Origin: Zoroaster sp. YZ-2022
Lineage: Eukaryota; Echinodermata; Asteroidea; Forcipulatida; Zoroasteridae
Assembly (NCBI GenBank): GCA_029582265.1
Contig: CM055819.1
Span: 32,974,967-33,038,966, forward strand
DNA length: 64,000 nucleotides
Reading direction: 5' to 3'
Part shown: positions 1 through 13,300 of the stretch, one piece after another
Layout of the letters: each line of letters starts with the position of its first letter
Numbering within the stretch: the first letter of the stretch is position 1
Position numbers and translations under genes: made by a program
The notes under the pieces: generated by a model
Told to the model about the DNA's origin: nothing
The model's database searches: none
What the model saw: the letters and a program-made list of their open reading frames with translations, nothing else

Positions 1-655
1 ATATTTGTTGCCTAAAATGATGCAAGACGTTCTTTTTTGGATGGATTCTAATTGGTCAGAAAGAGTGAGGGAAGAACGCCCTCTATCGGTGGACATTATT
101 CCTGTCTATTGCAATGGATCATGTACAAATGCAACGCAATACTGTCTTGCACCAATACTAGTACAACTCCTAATGGTTGCTCTGCCAGTTTTCCATAAAA
201 ATTCCCCCAAAAAATATTGGAGAGAATGAAGAAACATTGACTCAAGTGGACTCATACAATAATTCAGAGTGTTGAATCCTTTTTTTGGGGGGGGGGGGGT
301 ATACCATTGTTTTTATAGTACACCACTGATTGGAATGATTTGTGGAAACATTTGAGACATATCACCATCTTGGGAATACCGTCATATGTAATCAACTTTT
401 CATACAGCATCATTTGAGTATATCGGCATTAGATTTTATCAGCATTGTTTTGAGTAAATCATCATTTGATGTTAAAGATAAATCACCAATGGTTCTCGCT
501 ATTTCATCAGTAATTTTCATTTCCATCCAGATCATTGCTTACTAACTTGAGGATACCAAATACTTTAAAATGACACACTTCCCAAAATAATCGTCAGAAT
601 CATCTGTGCCAAATTTAACTTACAATGGGTCCCCTCATATGTTCATTTGGGCACT

Positions 656-971
656 TTAACCCTCCTGCTATAGCTGAACTTTAGTGGCAAGTTGCTATAG
701 AGGTCAAAATCAGTCAACTGCCTGTTTTGACTGTTGACCCAAATGTGCACACAGGGGCATTTTTGACTGGTTTTTCCCATCATTTTGACCACCCTGAACA
801 ATACAAGACAATGCTTTTACCAGTCAAAAACAGTCGACTCATTTTGACCTGCAAATGTACTTACTACACGTAAGGTTTGACAGTGTTTGACTTTTAAGTG
901 CACTAGATATACCTTGGCAAGTATATCAACATCTTGACTGATTTTGTCCCTTACAGTCATAGGAGGGTTAA
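656..971 (+). mobile_element. TTAACCCTCCTA-family MITE (piggyBac-like), copy 1
   Basis: Begins TTAACCCTCCTGCTATAGC and ends CATAGGAGGGTTAA, so the ends are inverted repeats bordered by TTAA. The interior has repeated GTCAAAATCAGTCAAC-like words. No coding capacity. Confidence 0.75.
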
Positions 972-1237
972 ATACTGTTAAACCAAGCTTCTGAAAACTA
1001 TTTTGTGAAACAACAAATTTCAAAGTATTTGTTTTCATTTCACAAAGGAAATTAGCAGTCTTCTGAGTAATACAAAATTTGCAGAAATAACCAATAAATT
1101 AATGAAAAAAAAAAAAAAAAAAAAAAAAAACGGCGATACATTTTCAAGCATTTATTATTGACTAGAGCATAGCTTAAATCACAACACAGTCTCGCCAGTA
1201 TGGCTTTGTATCATAATTTGACCACTAGTTACCCCAC

Positions 1238-1349
1238 CTTATCATTGAGTTCTAAGACGTCGGTATCTGACGCCGCATACTCCCCATATGCGTCTTCAAT
1301 AGCACCTCTGTGGGTTAGATTATGTGAAGAAGAAGATCTGTACAAATGG
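1238..1349 (-). CDS. RAB11FIP3/4: Rab11-FIP exon 7: Ser/Asp segment leading into the coiled coil
   Basis: The acceptor TTTTTTTCTTGTAG is followed by one base completing Thr and 37 codons from HLYRSSSSHN to VLELNDK; the donor is GTGGGG (phase 0). The middle, RGAIEDAYGEYAASDTDVLE, matches vertebrate GSTEDLFRDSIDSCDNDITE, which lies just before the FIP4 coiled coil. Later exons would be left of position 1. Confidence 0.8.
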
Positions 1350-4300
1350 CTACAAGAAAAAAATACAGGAAATGGAATATAAATCAGTTATTTATAGAGA
1401 CAATGTGGTGGGCTGTGTAGGCTGAACGGATATACAATTTCAACATGAGTCTTTCCAGGAGTTGTTTTTAGTGCAATGATGTTTGTGCTTTTTTTAAAAT
1501 GACAAATATCTTTTTAAAAATGTGGAGAAAAACATGATCCAAAAAACATCAAAAAGCAGGCAATTTCATTTAAAAAAATGTATTTATTATTATTTTTTAC
1601 AAAAATGGAATACATGTAAAAAGGCGAGTTTGTCCACTTGTTTTCCAGGCTTTTTTTAAAATGCATATTCACCCCGAACAGGACTAAAAGCCACTCAAGG
1701 TACGGGGCTACAATAGAAGAGAAATGAAGAGGTAAAATGACTCAGAGGAACTGAAGGTGGGAATTGAGATTCCTCTTGAAACAGGATAGATTATAGGATG
1801 GAGGGAAACATGCACCAGGCAAGGAATTCCAAAGAGATGCAGCACGAGGGAAAAGGCTATTTGGCATTAAAGACCAATGTCATTAGTAAATGTACTTAAC
1901 AATCTCTCTCTTTCTCACTCTCGTCAGCATGGATATGAAATACATGTACATGTATCATATATGATAGACAAGAAGTCAATACAAATTGCTTTAAAGCAAG
2001 CACTCACTTGAGGAAGCAGATGGAAGTGTTTTTTTTTATTTATGTATTTAATCAAAAGATTGATCATAATCCCTTCCTGCCAAACTCAGAACAAAATCAT
2101 ATGGTGGGTCTCTCTCTCTCTCTCTCTCTCTCAAGCATATCTTGCAAATTGACATGGAGACTACATCTATGGATTTGCTGGTAATCATGTTTGATGAGGT
2201 CTAGGTCCTCTCACCATACCACCCCTGTACGTCAAAAGGTCTGTCTGAGCTTATATAAGATAGCAGATGCATGTGTAAAATGAGTCTAAGATTGTATCTG
2301 ATATCAGGAAATATACAACCAATGTGTCATCCGTTGTGATCAATTTGGTGCAAATAACAGAAAGAATGCAGGAATAACGGTAAAAAAAAGGTTCGAAAAG
2401 CAAGATATAATTTGGTTAATCGACAAAAAGGTACATAGAGATCATGCAAAAACTGTCCAAAGCTTCAGGGCAAATTTTTCAGGAGAAAATATTGATTAGC
2501 AAATATATCTGCTATTAACGGAAAAACGTAAAAAGCTCAAAACTTCACTGGTTTGTTGTTTATTGTATATTTTGGTTCAAAGAGAGTAAGCATACTCATA
2601 GAAACAGTCTTGCCAACATTGCCATTGCCGTACCTTCCCTTCAATGTATATCTTGATTCAAAGAGAGTAAGCATACTCATAGAAGCAGTTTTGCCAACAT
2701 TACCAATGCCGTACCTTCCCTTCAATGTATATCTTGATTCAAAGTGAGTAAGCATACTCATAGAAACAGTCTTGCCAACATTGCCAATGCTGTACCTTCC
2801 CTTCAATGTATATCTTGATTCAAAGAGAGCAAGCGTACTCATAGAAACAGTCTTGCCAACATTGCCAATGCCGTACCTTCCCTTCAATGTATATCTTGAT
2901 TCAAAGAGAGTAAGCGTACTCATAGAAGCAGTTTGGCCAACATTACCAATGCCGTACCTTCCCTTCAATGTATATCTTGATTCAAAGAGAGTAAGCATAC
3001 TCATAGAAACAGTCTTGCCAACATTGCCAATGCTGTACCTTCCCTTCAATGTATATCTCGATTCAAAGAGAGTAAGCGTACTCATAGAAGCAGTTTAGCC
3101 AACATGACCAATGTTGTACCTTCCCTTCAATGTATATTTTGATTCAAAGAGAGTAAGCATACTCATAGAATCAGTTTTGCCAACATGACCAATGCTGTAC
3201 CTTCCCTTCAATGTATATCTCGATTCAAAGAGAGTAAGCACACTCATAGAAGCAGTCTTGCCAACATTACCAATGCTGTACCTTCCCTTCAATGTATATC
3301 TCGATTCAAAGAGAGTAAGCACACTCATAGAAGCAGTCTTGCCAACATTACCAATGTTGTACCTTCCCTTTATGTATATCTTGATTCATAGAGAGTAAGC
3401 ATACTCATTATAGAAGCAATTTTGCCAACATTGCCAATGCTGTACCTTCCCTTTAATGTATATCTTGATTCAAAGAGAGTAAGCATACTCATAGAAGCAG
3501 TTTTGCCAACATTACCAATGCTGTACCTTCCCTTTATGTATATCTTGATTCATAGAGAGTAAGCATACTCATTATAGAAGCAATTTTGCGAACATTGCCA
3601 ATGCTGTACCTTCCCTTTAATGTATATCTTGATTCAAAGAGAGTAAGCATACTCATAGAAGCAGTTTTGCCAACATTGCCAATGCTGTACCTTCCCTTTA
3701 ATGTATATCTTGATTCAAAGAGTAAGCATACTCATAGAAGCAGTTTGGCCAACATTACCAATGCTGTACCTTCCCTTTATGTATATCTTGATTCATAGAG
3801 AGTAAGCATACTCATTATACAAGCAATTTGGCCAACATTACCAATGTTGTATCTTCCCTTTAATGATCTTGATTCAAAGAGAGTATTAAAGCATACTCGT
3901 TAACCCTCCTACAATCAGTGCAATTTTTGAAACAACTCATTCAGGCCACTCCAAGCCATTAGCTGTTGCCAGTGGCCTCCTATGGTTACCCTTCTGTGCA
4001 CTGTCACACCACTGAGATTACAGGGTAAAGTGGTCTCCCATTGATACATTGTAGGCCATACTAATATGTTCAAACATTTACAGTGTCCTTGGGTGGCACA
4101 TAGTTGATTTTGTAAGATTACTTGGAAAGGACAGCAGGCTTGTACATGTATGTACTGAAGGTTGCTCAAGAAAAGAATTTAGTGGATCAGAGTGGCCTTA
4201 AAGAAGCAGTTTGGCCAACATTACCAATGCTGTACCTTCCCTTCAATGTATATCTCGATTCAAAGAGAGTAAGCATACTCATAGAAGCAGTTTGGCCAAC

Positions 4301-7300
4301 ATTACCAATGTTGTACCTTCCCCTCAATGTATATCTTGATTCAAAGAGAGTAAGCATACTCATAGAAGCAGTTTGGCCAACATTACCAATGTTGTACCTT
4401 ACCTGCAATGTATATCTTGATTCAAAGAGAGTAAGCATACTCATAGAAGCAGTGTTGCCAACATTACCAATGTTGTACCTTCCCTTCAATGTATATCTCG
4501 ATTCAAAGAGAGTAAGCATACTCATAGAAGCAGTTTGGCCAACATTACCAATGCTGTACCTTCCCTTTAATGTATATCTTGATTCAAAGAGAGTAAGCAT
4601 ACTCATAGAAGCAGTTTGGCCAACATTACCAATGCTGTACCTTCCCTTTAATGTATATCTTGATTCAAAGAGAGTAAGCATACTCATAGAAGCAGTTTTG
4701 CCAACATTACCAATGCTGTACCTTCTCTTTTGAGTAACAGATAGAACTGTTTATCAAGGGTGTGATTTAACAGAAGTAACAAATCTTTAAAAAAAATAGG
4801 CAGTGGGCCTTGGTCTTGGTGTAGAGGACAATACCTCCTGGATGTTAAATTTGGGAGGATTCACAGACTCTCCACATCCCCACAAACAAGAAACTAGAGG
4901 TTCGGACACAATACAGGCGTACTTGTAATTTTTTATATATATTTTGTTTTTTTAATCAATATCTATATTTTTCTAACCAACTGGGGAGGAAAGCCTCTTG
5001 ACAGGAACTTTGTTTCTTTTAGGCAATCCTTCGGGCTCCAGCTGGTTTTCTATCTTTACTTTGTATTTTAATTGCTTTTTTCATATTTAAAAAAAAAAAA
5101 ATTATTTTAAATGTTTTTACCAATGTGCATTATTGTACTTTTTATCTGATGCCCGAGAAATGAAATAAATATAAATATATATAAATATATAAAATACTTC
5201 ATTCTTTCCTTGGTGGCTACTTCTCAAAAGGAGATTTGTAAAAAAAATCCTGAAATCAGGAAAAGCCTTCAGAAATCACAGGCCTAATTGTTATTTTACT
5301 AAACTTTGTCACGCTCACCGCAAACAAATATCTCAAAATTCAAATGCTAATTTGCTAGGGAGCAGCATGACACAAACCCACACAATATTCATGTGATGAT
5401 AAAAATACCAGAAGCATGGAACTATTTCTTACTATACACTGTACATGTATAATTGAAGCAACAGTATATTTTAATACAATAATTTGTTCATCCAAGTCTG
5501 GGGGTAAATATGCATCAGAAAGTTACTATTTTCGTCAAAGAATTGTAATTAAAACAGTTTTATTTGATCGAACAACCCACAAGGGATACTGACCTGTACA
5601 TGAATACATTGTTTAGGATGAATAAATACAAACTGACTAGAGCAATGATATTAACCCTAACCTTCCCAAATCCTCCAAAATCCTCTTTGCTAAAGTGAAG
5701 GATTTTGAAGGATTGAGGTTACATGCTACATGCTCTTTGCTAAAGTGAAGGATTTTGGAGGATTGAGGTTATTAGGCATACTTGCCTTTCCATGGTACAT
5801 GTAGATCCATGTTTGTTGTAGTGATTGCAAGGTCAGTGCTTGGGTCAGTGGACACTGTTTATTGCTCCATGCATGCAGGGAGGGTCCCTGGCCATGTACA
5901 TGTATCACAGATTAGAAACACATGTGTGCATACATGTCATGTGCTTGCTTTACTACTGAACGATTTTGGAGGATTCAGGTTATGTGTAAGCAAATGGGCC
6001 TAGGGAGTTAGGAAGGATTCAGGTTATGTGTAAGCAAATGGGCCAAGGGAGTTAGGAAGGATTCAGGTTATGTGTAAGCAAATGGGGCAAGGGAGTTAGG
6101 AAGGATTCAGGTTATGTGTAAGCAAATGGGCCTAGTGAGTTAGGAAGGATTCAGGTTATGTGTAAGCAAATGGGCCGAGGGAGTTAGGATTAATGAAATA
6201 GGGACACTGCTAACATAGGGCTAGATCGCTCAGTCGGCCGAGCACCAGCACATCAACTCAGAGGTAGCAGGTTCAAATCCCGCTCGAGTCAATTCTTCTC
6301 TGTTCACCCCAAACAAAGTTTTATTTGGATTAATTTGTGTGGGTAAACTGAGACTTGACAATCACATGTAAATATTATCAAATATTCCTTCCATGTTATT
6401 TTCAGGACAGAAATGTGAATGAAAAAGCAGAATACTTCCAAGTTTTCACACTTACGTTGCAAACTCCTTTGAGGATATTCTTCTGACTGGGCTGCTTGGA
6501 ACAGAAAGAGAAATAAGAAGATGTTAAAACAGGAAATAACCAACAACAAAAAAGGAAACTCGCACTTCAAAATAATATGCTAGCAAAATGAAACACTGAT
6601 GGCAAGACACACCTTTGAACATGCCAAATAAGTGCACACATATGTGACTATATAATATGTAATGATGCGCAACACTAACAAAGTTCAAGTGAACATTTTG
6701 GTTCATATTTCTTGGAACATTCCAAATTAAATTTTGTTTGAAAGACTATATTTCTTATCAACACATAATGTCAACATCAAATTACAATCATTTCCACAGA
6801 AAAACCGACAAGAAAGAAAAGTAAAAAAAACATTACAAAAAAAAAATAACGTGCAGGCTTCATCAGGCAATTTACACAAACATGTTTCAACTATTAAGTT
6901 CATGAAATGATTGAGAAATAACAATGCCAATGTTACTAAAGCAGGAAGTGTATATGGGTCAGCCATCTTAAATGATCAATGGACATGACACCAGTCGTAA
7001 CACTCAACAAATTGTCCTTGAAATGTGGAAGTTATCAAAACAAATTTCCTGTTTCAAATTATCTTGCTGAATTAATTTTTAGTTAAAATGTCCAAGTTTA
7101 ACTTTGGTATATCTGGAGAATTACTTTATTATAAAATACACAACTGCATTGACAGCTTTCCACTACATTTGGTTGTAATTAGAAAAGTTGATTTTACTTT
7201 TATGTTACAGAAAGAGAAGAATCATTTGTTAATGATGTAAGACTCAAAGCTAGAATTGGGAAAAAAGAAAGTTATTCGCTGAAAAGGAATTTGACATTGA

Positions 7301-10300
7301 TTATTCAGCAAGAGAAATGAAACTGTATTAATAATTTGGAAAGAAGTTCCTCATTGAAGTCACTGTGAATATATTAGTTGGCTTGGTAGAAATTCTTAGT
7401 GGTTATTCAAAGAATAGCCTTCGAGTTAACAGCCAATTCAAGGTGTATTTAGTTTTATCATACAGTTAGTTTTCTAGGTGAGAATATACTTGTTTTTTAA
7501 AGTCATTTTGACGATGCTGGAGTCTAACCAAATGTCAATTGCCCCTTGACTTTTAAACACCAACTGCCATTGTTCATGGGTGAAGTGGACTCTCCGAATT
7601 TACATAACTGCCCATTTAACGCTCAGTGCTTTATTTCATTACAATACAGCGACACTTAGACTTTACACCTATCAACACAACCGATTCTTAATTTGACACA
7701 AACGACACTGTTCCTAAAAATCACACAATGTGGCCGTCAGCTTTCAATTCCACTACATGCTAAAAATGCATACAAAACTAAAATGTAATTGAAATTGAAA
7801 CCGAGAAGTACATGTATCGCAAAAAAAAACCACCAAAAAACCAGAAAGCGACAAGACTCGCACAGTTTGATGAAATGAAAACGCCATGTAACTGTGGTGA
7901 ACAGAGACACCCATTAATATGTACATTGCCCAGAGATAAGAATACATGAATACAACCATGCAAGGTGTGCACGTTATGTCTAATGGCATCGGCACATGCC
8001 GTGGGCCCAGAATGTGTGCAGAATTATATTGCAGTCATTTACACATACACATAAGGTGCTGAATTAATTTCTGTTTTAAGCATGATACATTTTTATTGAG
8101 AAACAAGAATCAATATTTCAGTTTTAAGAATAAATTTGATCCATACAGAATATCTAATATTTAAAATAACCCTCTGTTAACCCTCCTATGACCAGGCTGA
8201 AATTTGGCCCAGTCAGCACGGCACTCACAGACAGTCACTTGAGTATTTTTGGTTGCATTGCCAATTGGTAGGTCAAACCACAGAGTCACACAGAGCTGTG
8301 TATGAGTGCACTGCACAAAGTCAATGGGTTGGGAGTTACATACAAATTTTGAGTGTCTTTGGGTTTGACCTATCACAGCCACATGTATTTGAGTGCACTG
8401 CACAAAGTCAATGGGTTGGGATGTTACATACAAATTTTGAGTGTCTTTGGGTTTGACCTATCACAGCCACATGTATTTGAGTGCACTGCACAAAGTCAAT
8501 GGGTTAAGAGAGACATACAAATTTTGAGTGTCTTTGAGTGTTAAACCCATAGGAGGGTTAAACCTAATAAAAATAAATCAATAATGAAAATTAAAAAAAC
8601 AAAACAATAATAAATAAATAAATACGGCGTTGCTAATGTTTATAGCAGCATATTTCACCCAGCTTGGTTACCAGCCAAAATTTCATAATTAAATTGGCTG
8701 GCACTGCCTGGTAGTCTGTTCACAGTATTTTTCATAAATACTGAGCTGGTTTTCATAATTTCCTTGTTTTGTTTCCACAATTTTGATAGCGATTCTTTAC
8801 CGGATGAATTAAATAAACATAAATAAACATCAGTGTATGCACCGACATCTGAAGTGGCAATGTCCGTGTATGTATTTTCACAAACACAATTCATACAATC
8901 TGGACAAAGCAACTGGGCATGACAAACCAGCTTCCGAAGCTCAGCAACATGCTCCAAACATCCAATCACCAATCACAACTCTTAACCAAAACTGACAATG
9001 CATGATATCCATTCAGCACTAAACAAACAGATATAGTTACCTGAGGTACAGTCTGTTATTACATAGATTGCTTCCGAGGGTGGGGAAAAATATTATCAAA
9101 GTAAATGTTAGTAAGGATTATTGTTATTTTACCTCCAGGTACATAGTATGATTTCAGAAGACAGCCATACAATAGAAAATGCCATAGGATATACATGTAA
9201 TTAAGGCTTGGGTTAGGGAGTCTTTGGACTAGAAAGTATATTATCTCAAACGTAAATCAATCAGATATTACCTCAGGGAATAGAAAAGCATATGTTTTGG
9301 CTAGTGTGGGGGAGAATTTTTCCCAAGGAATACATATATGCTTCAATGGATTTTTGAGCATGAGATCAGTGTAACCCTGTGTGTTAAAAAGCAACCAGTA
9401 ACCAAATGTTACTTTGAAGAGGCCAGACTATATAAACAGTCTTTTTTTTTGTAAATAGTGTTTCCTTTTTTCTTAAAAAAAAAAAAAAATCGCTTTGGAA
9501 GGGCCAGATATGAAGAGTTTCATGAACAGTGTGATCTATTGTGTTTAACCAGTTCGCGTCGGAGGCCGTGTATACACGCACATTTTTTTTTGGACAGAGG
9601 ATCGGAGAGCGTCTAAAACACGCCATAGGATTCTCGGGAATATTTGTATAGATTCCCGGTCAACGTGGCAACGAGCCATAAGCATACGGTGGAAGACGCG
9701 GTTTCCCCGGTCACGCTCTGGTGAGCACCATTGTTCGTGTTTGTGCAGTAAAAATAAACCCGCCACGGGGTTCAGAAAAACTTTTTTATTCCCGGTGCGA
9801 ACTGGTTAATAAAATATTTTAAAAAATTTAAAAAAAATTTAAAAAAACATAAATAAAATAGTTTTAAGGACAGAATGTGAATGGTTTTATGATATACACT
9901 CCTTGAAATGAAAATGTATACATGTATGACATTGTAAATATAAACACAACATGTAGTCATCCTAAATAATAATGTATAAACTACTGTATTAACAAGGGGG
10001 AAGTGTAACACACACAGATACTATCAGAATCACAACACAGAGTGGAACAAACAAATGTATTAAGTCTCAAGTTTCCTATAATGTGTGTGAGAGGAGTGTA
10101 ATTTCCCAGACATATTTGGGTAGTTTTGTTTGTCAGGTTAACCAAAACCAAAAACCAAATCCCCCCTTCAATCTCAATCTCAATCTCTCTCTCTCTGTGT
10201 GTGTGGGTAGGCCTTCGCAAGGTTGTGGGGACTTATAACAAAAGGGTAGGCAAGAACACCGTATCTGTGGGGACATTTTCATGTCCCCATAGCATTTTTG

Positions 10301-13300
10301 GTCCCCACAACTGCATCTAAAAGTGAGTGTATGTCCCCACAATTACGGAAAAAGACTGTGTGTGTGTGTGTGTGCCATCTCACTCAACATTCTCCTCTCA
10401 TTTTACATCGTTCCTATTTTCATCAGTTCCAGGTGATGCTCGTTTTGTCAATTTCTGTTATTTATCGATGCACCGTCTTCAATTCCACTCTCCCTCACCA
10501 GTATTTTCACAAGCTCATATTGCCTTTCTGATCGATTGTTCCTTTTGGAATTCAGTCTTGTTATGCGTACAAATGGTTCTCTTTTTTCCTGTTTTTTTTC
10601 AAGAATATCTTGCTAAGCAAATATTTTTGCTAAGCAATATAAAACAGTATACCAACCAACCTGCTAACATTTTGTATGAAAGTTGGGCTGGTAACCAATG
10701 AAATCTGCTAAGCAGAACTTTCTGGTAAGCATTTTTTTTTCCTACTTAGAAGCTCTATGCAATTGGCCCACTGCCCAATTTCACAGAGCCACTAAGCAGC
10801 CGATTTTTTGCTTACTGTACGTTTTTCATTTCATAGCACTGCTAACCGTTCAGCATAGAGAAAGGCATGCTAACTTGCCGGCCGTTATTGCTAGCAAATG
10901 AGTGACGCAACAATACAAATCTATGGTGAACGCGCACGCGCCGCTCTGACTCTTCTAATACGCTTATGCTTAAGCAAATTTGTCTGCTTTAGCACGAAAA
11001 TTTAATGAAATTGCTGGGCCCTGAACTAGTATTTCTGTGATTCTGTTTGTCGACATGGCTAGCCATTTTCTTCTCTATGTACTGTACCTACATAATTGTC
11101 AAGTCCATTACATATACATGTTTTACCTCCATGAATGTTTGTCTGTCCACACATGTTGGTCTGTCTTTCTGTGGTTCTGTTGAGTGCGCATCATATCCCT
11201 TTATGTAGATCCTTGTCATTTGATTGGAGGATTGTAGGTCACGCGGCATTCATTAATCAAACCATTACATGGCCTACGTCATAAACCGTGCATTTTGGTT
11301 CCATTCACCGTGCATTTTGGTTCCATCCCATTTGATCTATTGCACGTTAGACCACATCATGCGCTATATACACAGCAGCACAAAACGTCCTCTTTTGACA
11401 AGACACAACCATTCGAGCAAACCGTGCGTCATAAGCCGAAAAATAAAGTAGTGGATGCCAGAATACAATCTTGTATATTTTGTTTATTCTTATAGTTTTA
11501 TCCTCCAATCAAATGACAAAGATCTACTTGGATGTTATATAAAACAAATAATGAATGTTTTGCATTCGTGCAATGGAGAGAATATTTTCATTCGTTGAAA
11601 GATGGAATGTTCCATCTTTCAACGAATGAATATATTCTCACCGTTGTACTCATAAACATTCATTATTTGTATACTAGGAATGAGTGATCATTGTACAACT
11701 ATGTGCATAGTAACGAGTGATCGCATGAGCTTTGCGCGTAACCTACGATAGACTGGCATCCTATCCAGGGGGGGGGATTATAAATATTTTCAGCGGTTTC
11801 ATGCTAATATGACTGAAGATAACCACCAGCCTGATGACAGACTTTATTAACCCTAACTACCCCCAAGTCCATCAAAATCCACCTCCAGGTTTCGCTTGAT
11901 TTTGTTGGATTCAGTACTCCACAGTATAGCCCAGCGAATAGATCATGTAGCCATGTGTACCAAATCCATCAAACTCCACCAGCTGCTTTTGATGGATTCA
12001 GTACTCCACAGTATAGCCCAGCGAATAGAGCATGTAGCCATGTGTACCAAATCCATCAAACTCCACCAGCTGCTTTTGATGGATTCAGTACTCCACAGTA
12101 TAGCCCAGCGAATAGAGCATGTAGCCATGTGTACCAAATCCATCAAACTCCACCAGCTGCTTTTGATGGATTCAGTACTCCACAGTATAGCCCAGCGAAT
12201 AGAGCATGTAGTCATGTGTACCAAATCCATCAAACTCCACCGGCTGCTTCTGTTGGATTAAAGGGGCAGTATACCGTCACGATCAGAGCAAACTTTCAAC
12301 AGGGCATGGAATCGATGTCCTAGTTTAAGATGAACACAGTGACCGAAAATTACTGCCTCATTTCTGCAGCATTTACGGTAATACGACCTTATCAGTCACT
12401 GAATTATTCTAAAACAAGCACTCCGATTCCATGCCCTGTTGATCGTGACGACACTGCCCCTTTAAGGACGGTGTATAACAAAGCCATCGATGCTTTGCAT
12501 TTGCTACTGTACCAATTCCATCAAAGTCCCAACAATTGGGGTACCTTTTTACTGCATGTTGATGGATTTTGGAGGATTGCCTAGGGAGTTAGGGCTAAAG
12601 TAGGGATTTTTTTTATTAAAAAATTATTATTATTTTTTTTTTTCGGGGGGATGGGGAGGGAGACACCCAGTATTGGTTTACTGACTATAATGATAACAAA
12701 TGATGTCAAAATGATGGCCTACGATGGACAAACGTGTAGGGATCAGAGAGAGAAAGGTGTACAGTGAATCACAGCATGCAGTGTGTTACGTGTTAAACAT
12801 GAAGTGTTATTCATTTTGTACCATTTCATCCTTCGAACATGAGACCAAACGTCCCTCTTCATCATGATCTGCCTGGAGCGAGTATCATATGGCAGCAGTG
12901 AACTATGGGAAGGAATAGGTAATAAGGTAATGGAGGCTGGTGAATTGTGGGAGTTTAGAAAATGGGTTCGAACAAGGTATCGGTATGCTATATGATGTAC
13001 ATGTACATATATGTAGATCTGAACACAAAATGTAGTTGGAGCTGAAGGGAAAATATACATAATTATATATGAGTTAGTTGTTAATTAATTCACTATATAA
13101 ATGAACAGTAATTCTAGGTTAAATTTGGTACAAAGAACAATCTGGTTATACACAGTTCATTATACCACGGACTATTGCACTAGGTGGCTCATGTACTTTT
13201 CTGAAAATGTACCCTCATGTAATTACATGTAGCTGAAATAAATTGACTGTATCAACGCTGATTAGTCAAAACAAAAACACAGACACATGTGTTAAATACG

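Noticed and set aside
2537..3328. Long minus-strand open frames with repeated FESRYTLKGRYSIGNVGKT
   Set aside because: They are translations of the 81-bp minisatellite, open on both strands because the period is a multiple of three. No start context, splice sites or domain supports a protein.
4187..4733. Open frames on both strands over the second minisatellite block
   Set aside because: Same array as above; the plus-strand frame also runs into the inserted TTAA element.
6218..6292. Possible tRNA gene
   Set aside because: A and B boxes are present but the acceptor and anticodon stems do not close, so it is a SINE head.
10126..10701. Short open frames around a CT/GT-rich stretch
   Set aside because: Driven by the CT and TG microsatellites near 10186 and 10357; no coding signal.
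11896..12323. Three overlapping open frames with about 29-residue repeats
   Set aside because: They come from the 87-bp tandem array inside a MITE, open in several frames at once.
12743..13060. Minus-strand open frame with a possible CAG acceptor near 12880
   Set aside because: No good donor, no similarity to the FIP linker, and a stop soon after in the plausible phase.
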